Positions 59,141 to 64,000 of a stretch of DNA of 64,000 bases are shown here, in pieces. The notes under the pieces are model-generated. The model was not told where the DNA came from, did not search any database, and saw only the letters and a list, made by a program, of their open reading frames with translations. The translations under genes and the position numbers were made by a program. How positions within the stretch are numbered: the stretch's first letter is position 1; each line of letters opens with the position of its first letter. Origin of the DNA: Actinokineospora alba (GTDB lineage: Bacteria > Actinomycetota > Actinomycetes > Mycobacteriales > Pseudonocardiaceae). The DNA lies in assembly GCF_004362515.1 (NCBI RefSeq), contig NZ_SNXU01000001.1, forward strand, positions 4,898,001 to 4,962,000, in the 5' to 3' direction.

Positions 59141-61228
59141 TCAGGAAGTCGCCCACTTGCTCTGGCACGCCTTCAGGTCGGCTTTGACCTGCTGGCCGCG
59201 GTCCACGATCACCGGCACGGTCTCCAGGACCTTGCCGTTCTTCTCGCAGGTCAGCGTCCAGTTCTCGATCAGGCCGCCCGCCGTGTGCTCCTCGCCGTCG
59301 AACAGCGACGCCGTGAGCGTCCACGTCGGCGTGATCGACGCGAAGTTGACCACGCGCAGGACGTAGGTGCCCTGAACCGGGTTGGTCAGCAGCACGCGCT
59401 CCTTGACGCCGACGGAACCCTCGGACTTGCCGACCTGGCTGAGCGAGCCGTCCGCTCCGCGCAGGAAGACCTGCAGGTCGAGGTCGTCCGGGGTGGGCCA
59501 GTCGAGCTTCACCTCGAAGGCGTCGGCCGGGCGGTCGACCACGAACGTCTTGTCGGTCTGCGCGAGCGGAAGGGTCGTGCCGGTGAAGACCTCCCGCTTG
59601 AGTGGCGTCGAGTTGAGCAGGCGGTACTGCTTGGCCTGCACGACCGGGCGGGTCGACGGGTTGACATGCCAGGTGTAGCGGCCGTCCGGGCCGACCACCA
59701 TCGACGTGTTCAACCGGTCCGGGATATGGCCCGACCAGGTGGGCGTCGCGAACTCCTTGCGCAGGCGAAGCGTGGCCCCCGCGGGCGCCTTACCGGCGAT
59801 GACGGAGTGGGTCGCGGTGTCGACGGCGTTGGTGAGCGCGATCAGGTAGGCCTCACGGTTGCCTTTGCCCGCGTAGGCGCCCGCGCCCAGGTACTCGTCG
59901 ATGACCTTGGGGAACGGCGGGTGGAACTCGTCCGGGCCGATCTCGAAGGTGTAGCCGAAGCCGCCGGTGGCGTTGTACGACCAGTCCTCCGTGGTGCCCG
60001 TGGTGTCGTAGAGCTCCCAGCCGTGCTGGTTCTTGTACCCGTTCTGCGCGGCCATGTTCGCGCCGAGTGCCTTCAGCGCCGCCTCGTCCGGAGCGTCGCC
60101 GACCGGGATGCCGCCGGGTCCGATGGTGTCGGGGTGCACGCCGTTGGGCCGCAGGACCAGGTTGGAGAACGTGTGGTTGGTGATCAGCGTCGTGACCTGG
60201 CGGCCGCTCACCAGTTCCCGGATGTTCTGCGTCTCCGGCTCGCTGAACGGGCCCGCGCCGCGGTAGGTCGGGTCGGCGAACAGGTCGGAGGCGCCCGGTC
60301 CGCCCCAGAAGCCGCCGTAGTTGCGGTTCGGGTCGACGCCGATGCCGAAGCCGCCGGGGCTCGTGGCGCCCGCGAGGGCGCACGTGCCGTCCGGGGTGTC
60401 CACGCCGTCGATCACGCGGCAGTTCTTGCGCTTGTAGGCGTTGCCCGGGGTGCCGAGGATGGCGGCGGTGCCGCCGTTGTCGGCTTCGCGCAGGTCGATG
60501 AGGGCGCCGTCGGTGCGGGAGCGGTCGAACCCGTCGACGTTGACGACGGGCACGACGAGCACCCGCGCCTTGTCGAGCAGCGCGGTGACGCGCGCGTCCT
60601 GGCCGTAGTTCTTCACCAGGTCGTAGGCGAACTCGATCGTGTGCTCACCCGACGGCCACTCACGGGCGTGGTGCACGCCCATGATCGCGAACACCGGCCT
60701 GCCGTCCTCGGCTGCGCGCACGTCGCGGCCGATCTCGATGCCCCGCACGGTGTTCCCGTCGAGGGACTTGTGCGGCAGGTCGAAGGGCTTGACCAGGTCG
60801 GGGCGCAGGCCGGCCAGGGCGGCCATGTCGCTGTTGTACTCGGCGAGCGTGCGGTAGTTGTCCCGGCCGCTGGGCAGCGGGGACACGGCGGTGGCGTCGG
60901 CGTAGGCCTTGTTCGCCGCGTTGACCTGGGCCTCGCGGGCGACCATGTCGGGGATGCGCACCTGCCAGGTCAGCCCGGCCCGCCGCAGGGCGTCGGCGTC
61001 GGCGGCGGTGTGCAGGACGACCTCGACGTAGTCGTGGCCCGCGTGTTCGGTGAGGTCGAGGCCAAGCCGGGTGAGCAGGGTCTTGTGGGCCCGGGTCGGG
61101 GTGTCCACAGTGACCAGTTGGGTGGGGAAGACGCTGATGTCCGCACCCGCGGGCGCGACGGTGAACGCGATGGCGCTCGCCGCGACGGCCAATACGGACA
61201 TCCGTTGGAACCTGGACGAGCGATGCAC
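59141..61228 (-). CDS. Secreted M14 zinc carboxypeptidase
   Basis: A 695-residue exported metallocarboxypeptidase. Signal peptide MSVLAVAASAIAFTVAPAGA region, then a prodomain-like stretch, the zinc site VHHAREWPSGEH (His187 and Glu190), a second His in TLITNHTFSNLVL, and the catalytic Glu in FGYTFEIGPDEF. The C-terminal ~230 residues add a beta-type domain with FEVKLDWPTPDDLDLQVFL. GTG 61228 has GAGGAG upstream. It digests peptides or glycoproteins outside the cell. The next gene (acs) is read from further upstream on the same strand. Confidence 0.9.
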   Translation of the reverse strand: MHRSSRFQRMSVLAVAASAIAFTVAPAGADISVFPTQLVTVDTPTRAHKTLLTRLGLDLTEHAGHDYVEVVLHTAADADALRRAGLTWQVRIPDMVAREAQVNAANKAYADATAVSPLPSGRDNYRTLAEYNSDMAALAGLRPDLVKPFDLPHKSLDGNTVRGIEIGRDVRAAEDGRPVFAIMGVHHAREWPSGEHTIEFAYDLVKNYGQDARVTALLDKARVLVVPVVNVDGFDRSRTDGALIDLREADNGGTAAILGTPGNAYKRKNCRVIDGVDTPDGTCALAGATSPGGFGIGVDPNRNYGGFWGGPGASDLFADPTYRGAGPFSEPETQNIRELVSGRQVTTLITNHTFSNLVLRPNGVHPDTIGPGGIPVGDAPDEAALKALGANMAAQNGYKNQHGWELYDTTGTTEDWSYNATGGFGYTFEIGPDEFHPPFPKVIDEYLGAGAYAGKGNREAYLIALTNAVDTATHSVIAGKAPAGATLRLRKEFATPTWSGHIPDRLNTSMVVGPDGRYTWHVNPSTRPVVQAKQYRLLNSTPLKREVFTGTTLPLAQTDKTFVVDRPADAFEVKLDWPTPDDLDLQVFLRGADGSLSQVGKSEGSVGVKERVLLTNPVQGTYVLRVVNFASITPTWTLTASLFDGEEHTAGGLIENWTLTCEKNGKVLETVPVIVDRGQQVKADLKACQSKWATS

Positions 61229-61396
61229 AGGGAGCTCCTCCGCAAGCGGGTCGGACGACGCCGCGGACCCTCGATCGCGGCACGGACCTGCGTGTTTCGC
61301 CGCCCGTGCGGGGTTCAACGACAACCGGCGGGTCGCGTTACGGCCATCCGGCCCAGGACAGTCGGCGGCCCGACTGTTCGGGGCAGTGCACCGCCG

Positions 61397-61428
61397 CGGC
61401 CCTCCCGCTCCTGCGGGCGGGAGGGCCG
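61397..61428 (-). terminator. Terminator of acs
   Basis: CGGCCCTCCCGC (61397-61408) and GCGGGAGGGCCG (61417-61428) pair over 12 bases with an 8-base loop, ten bases after the acs stop. It separates acs from the peptidase gene. Confidence 0.75.
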
Positions 61429-61437
61429 GGCAGCCCC

Positions 61438-63390
61438 CTATTCGGCGGACGCGGTGTTGAGGCCCGAGGAGATCAAGGCCATCACCGACGAATCCGCGAG
61501 CGTGGTGGTGTCGCCGACCGCGCGGTTTTCGGCGATGTCGCGCAGGAGGCGGCGCATGATCTTGCCGGAGCGGGTCTTGGGGAGTTCCGGGACGACCAGG
61601 ACCTGGCGGGGCTTGGCGATCGGGCCGATCTCCTTCGCCACATGGTCCCGGAGCACGCCGACAACCGAGGCGTCCTGGCCGCCGCGCAGGATGACGAAAG
61701 CGACGATCCCCTGTCCGGTGGTGGGGTCGGCCGCCCCGACCACGGCGGCCTCGGCGACGCTGGGATGCGACACCAGCGCCGACTCCACCTCCGTGGTGGA
61801 GATCCGGTGGCCGGACACGTTCATCACGTCGTCGACCCGCCCCAGCAGCCAGATGTCGCCGTCGGCGTCGTACTTGGCGCCGTCGCCCGCGAAGTAGAAG
61901 CCCTCATCGGCGAAGCGCGACCAGTAGGTCTCGCGGAAGCGCTCCTCGTCGCCCCAGATGCCACGCAGCATCGACGGCCACGGCTTGTCCAGCACCAGGT
62001 AGCCGCCCCCGCCGGGGCCGACCTCGACGCCCGCGTCGTCGACCACCCGGGCCCCGATGCCCGGCAGCGGCCGCTGCGCGCTGCCCGGCTTGGTGCTGGT
62101 CACCCCCGGCAGCGGGCTGATCATGATCGCCCCGGTCTCGGTCTGCCACCAGGTGTCCACGATCGGGCACCGGTCGCCGCCGATGTGCTTGCGGTACCAG
62201 ATCCACGCCTCCGGGTTGATCGGCTCGCCGACCGATCCCAGCAGCCGCAGCGACGACAGGTCGTAGCCCGCGGGGATCTCGTCGCCCCACTTCATGAACG
62301 TGCGGATCAGCGTGGGCGCCGTGTAGTAGATGGTCACCCCGTACTTCTGGATGATCTCGAAGTGCCTGCCCTGGTGCGGACTGTCCGGTGTGCCTTCATA
62401 GACGACCTGCGTCGCGCCGTTGGCCAGCGGGCCGTAGACGATGTAGGAGTGGCCGGTCACCCAGCCGATGTCGGCGGTGCACCAGTACACGTCCGACTCC
62501 GGCTTGAGGTCGAAGACCGCGTGATGGGTGTAGGCGACCTGGGTCAGGTAGCCGCCGCTGGTGTGCAGGATGCCCTTGGGGTTACCGGTGGTGCCCGAGG
62601 TGTAGAGGATGAACAGCGGGTGCTCGGCGTCGAACGCCTCCGGCTCGTGGGTGTCGGACTGGCCGTCGACCAGGTCATGCCACCACAGGTCCCGGCCCTC
62701 GGTCCACTCCACAGTGGACCCTGTGCGCCGGACCACGAGGACGTGCTCGATCGACGCGCAGTCCGCGACCGCCTCGTCGGTGTTGGCCTTCATCGGGGCG
62801 GCTTTGCCGCGGCGGAACTGGCCGTCGGAGGTGATCAGCAGCCGGGCCTGGGCGTCGTCGACGCGTGAGCGCAGGGCGGTGGGGGAGAAGCCGCCGAACA
62901 CCACGCTGTGCACCAGGCCGAGGCGGGCGCAGGCGAGCATGGCGAAGATCGCCTCGGGGATCATCGGCAGCTGGATCGCCACCCGGTCGCCCGCGCGCAA
63001 ACCCAGTGACGCCAGCGCGTTCGCCGTCTTCGACACCTCGCGCCGCAGGTCGGCGTAGGTGATGGCGCGGGCGTCGCCCGACTCGCCCTCCCACTGGATC
63101 GCCACCCGGTCGCCGTGTCCGGCCTCGACGTGGCGGTCGACGCAGTTGTAGGCGACGTTGAGTTTCCCGCCGACGAACCACTTGGCGACCGGCGCGTCCG
63201 ACCAGTCCAGCACGTTCGACCATTCGGACGCCCACGACAGCCTGCGCGCCTGGGCTGCCCAGAAGCCCTCCCGGTCGGCGTCGGCCGCGGCGTACCAGCC
63301 CGCGTCGACGTTCGCGGCGGCGGCGAAGCCGCTCTCCGGCGCGAACGTGCGTCGCTCGTCCATCAGGTTCGACAAACTGTCCGTGGTCAT
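61438..63390 (-). CDS. acs: Acetyl-coenzyme A synthetase
   Basis: A 650-residue AMP-forming acetyl-CoA synthetase. LFILYTSGTTGNPKGILHTS (P-loop), DTWWQTETGAIMISP, GRVDDVMNVSGHRISTTEVE and the acetylation-target PKTRSGKIMRRLLRD (Lys about 612) are all present. Activates acetate to acetyl-CoA. ATG 63390 has CGGGAG before it. The length is normal. A sensor-type gene starts on the other strand 147 bases away; paired arrangement with a sensor kinase for acetate use is common in actinobacteria (inference). Confidence 0.94.
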   Translation of the reverse strand: MTTDSLSNLMDERRTFAPESGFAAAANVDAGWYAAADADREGFWAAQARRLSWASEWSNVLDWSDAPVAKWFVGGKLNVAYNCVDRHVEAGHGDRVAIQWEGESGDARAITYADLRREVSKTANALASLGLRAGDRVAIQLPMIPEAIFAMLACARLGLVHSVVFGGFSPTALRSRVDDAQARLLITSDGQFRRGKAAPMKANTDEAVADCASIEHVLVVRRTGSTVEWTEGRDLWWHDLVDGQSDTHEPEAFDAEHPLFILYTSGTTGNPKGILHTSGGYLTQVAYTHHAVFDLKPESDVYWCTADIGWVTGHSYIVYGPLANGATQVVYEGTPDSPHQGRHFEIIQKYGVTIYYTAPTLIRTFMKWGDEIPAGYDLSSLRLLGSVGEPINPEAWIWYRKHIGGDRCPIVDTWWQTETGAIMISPLPGVTSTKPGSAQRPLPGIGARVVDDAGVEVGPGGGGYLVLDKPWPSMLRGIWGDEERFRETYWSRFADEGFYFAGDGAKYDADGDIWLLGRVDDVMNVSGHRISTTEVESALVSHPSVAEAAVVGAADPTTGQGIVAFVILRGGQDASVVGVLRDHVAKEIGPIAKPRQVLVVPELPKTRSGKIMRRLLRDIAENRAVGDTTTLADSSVMALISSGLNTASAE

Positions 63391-63537
63391 CGCGTTCTCC
63401 CGCCGTCCTGGTGCGCAGGCCCGCAGGTTAGGACGACGTGGGCGCGGCCGGAGATGATCAGCGACGGACGGTGTCGGCTCGGGGACGAACGGTCGACGAG
63501 TGGACCGCAGGCAGGCACCGCCCCCTAATATCAAGCC

Positions 63538-64000
63538 ATGTCAGTGCCCGCACAGCCGCAGGTACGGCCGCCGCGGCGGCCGTGGCCGCCGTGGGTGCGC
63601 TCGGACGCGGCCTCGGTGCTCGGCACCGCGCGCCGGATCGCCGACGACCTCGCCGACGGGCTGTCGGGTCCGCGGGTGCGGGCCGTGGCGCGCGGGGTGC
63701 GGGCGCTGCTCGATGTGGACGGTGTGGCGCTGGCCGACCTGTCGGGCCGACCGGTGTGGGCGGGCACCGCGGCCCCGGAGGACCGGGTGACCGCGCTCGT
63801 CCAGGAAGTCCTGCACACCGACACCCGTGCGGGCCGCGCGCCGCTGGTGGCGCTGCCGCTGCACGTGCACGACGAACTCGCCGGTGTGCTGGTCGTGTCC
63901 GGCCAGATCCGCGCCAGTGCGGTGCGCGAGGTGGCCGACTGGATCGTCGCCGCCCTGGAACGGTCCCGCCTGGAGGTGTCCGCCGAGTACGCCGCGCAGG
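63538..64000 (+). CDS. Sensor histidine kinase-like protein, N-terminal part (runs off window)
   Basis: The first 154 codons of a gene that continues beyond the window. It starts SVPAQPQVRPPRRPWPPWV, then VLGTARRIADDLADGLSG and a GAF-like domain (LLDVDGVALADLSGRPVWAG, LVALPLHVHDELAGVLVVSG). This is the pattern of actinobacterial LytS-type sensor kinases found next to acs. The kinase domain itself is not visible, so the call is inferred from the GAF domain and location. The sequence TATCAAG lies just before the ATG. Divergent from acs. Confidence 0.6.
   Translation, partial: MSVPAQPQVRPPRRPWPPWVRSDAASVLGTARRIADDLADGLSGPRVRAVARGVRALLDVDGVALADLSGRPVWAGTAAPEDRVTALVQEVLHTDTRAGRAPLVALPLHVHDELAGVLVVSGQIRASAVREVADWIVAALERSRLEVSAEYAAQ

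Overview
The window comes from a high-GC actinomycete. Codons mostly end in G or C, GTG starts are common, and there is an F420 (FbiC) gene, a cobalamin cluster, paired CsoR regulators and several small proteins of a kind I associate with actinobacteria. The combination fits the Pseudonocardiaceae (Actinokineospora, Saccharothrix, Lentzea and relatives), but that placement is inference from gene content; no rRNA or complete tRNA is present to confirm it. No phage, transposase, integrase, CRISPR array or polyketide/peptide megasynthase was seen.

Layout. 1-15.3 kb is a cobalamin (corrin ring) region: cobL tail, cobM, cbiD (opposite strand), cobK, then, after a six-gene-length interruption, the cobG-cobH-cobIJ operon facing away from cobN. 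cobN is preceded by a clear cobalamin riboswitch. The interruption holds a TetR/VOC divergent pair and a translationally coupled SNF2 helicase-SWIM zinc-finger pair. 15.3-20.7 kb has a secreted unknown protein, a DHDPS-family lyase, a hemerythrin, a DoxX protein and FbiC. 20.8-26.5 kb has a DeoR regulator and a minus-strand acyl-CoA operon (SDR, MaoC hydratase, two acyl-CoA dehydrogenases, TetR) behind a perfect 18-bp palindrome. 26.6-34.4 kb holds an Lrp regulator, NudC, an MMPL exporter, an XRE regulator, a phosphoribosyltransferase, a STAS protein and an OmpR/histidine-kinase pair.

34.4-43.2 kb looks accessory: a damaged tRNA-Val-like sequence, a Cys/His-rich metallothionein-like protein with an ArsR regulator, an 18-bp tandem-repeat tract encoding hexapeptides, AlkB, several small unrecognised genes, a flavin oxidoreductase-unknown-AhpD cassette, and a roughly 500-bp polypurine tract. 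43.2-49.2 kb has an intracellular-type subtilase and then a metal region: a ZIP-type permease divergent from two tandem csoR genes, a secreted His-rich protein and the copper ATPase CopA. The remainder contains a universal stress protein, a Trm11-like methyltransferase, a large LuxR-type ATPase regulator, a secreted 51-residue peptide with three MTHN heptads, an ArsR-SRPBCC fusion regulator, CopC, a GH125 mannosidase, an M14 carboxypeptidase, acetyl-CoA synthetase and the start of a sensor protein.

The most unusual structure I see is a family of three nearly identical ~148-bp palindromic elements, each in the same orientation, each between two convergent genes, with compensatory base changes in the stem. 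They probably act as bidirectional terminators or as a structured mobile repeat. Other items worth attention are the metallothionein-like protein built from a duplicated 27-residue cysteine module, the MTHN secreted peptide, a perfect 23-bp inverted repeat inside a coding gene, and the uncharacterised redox cassette at 39.0-41.3 kb.
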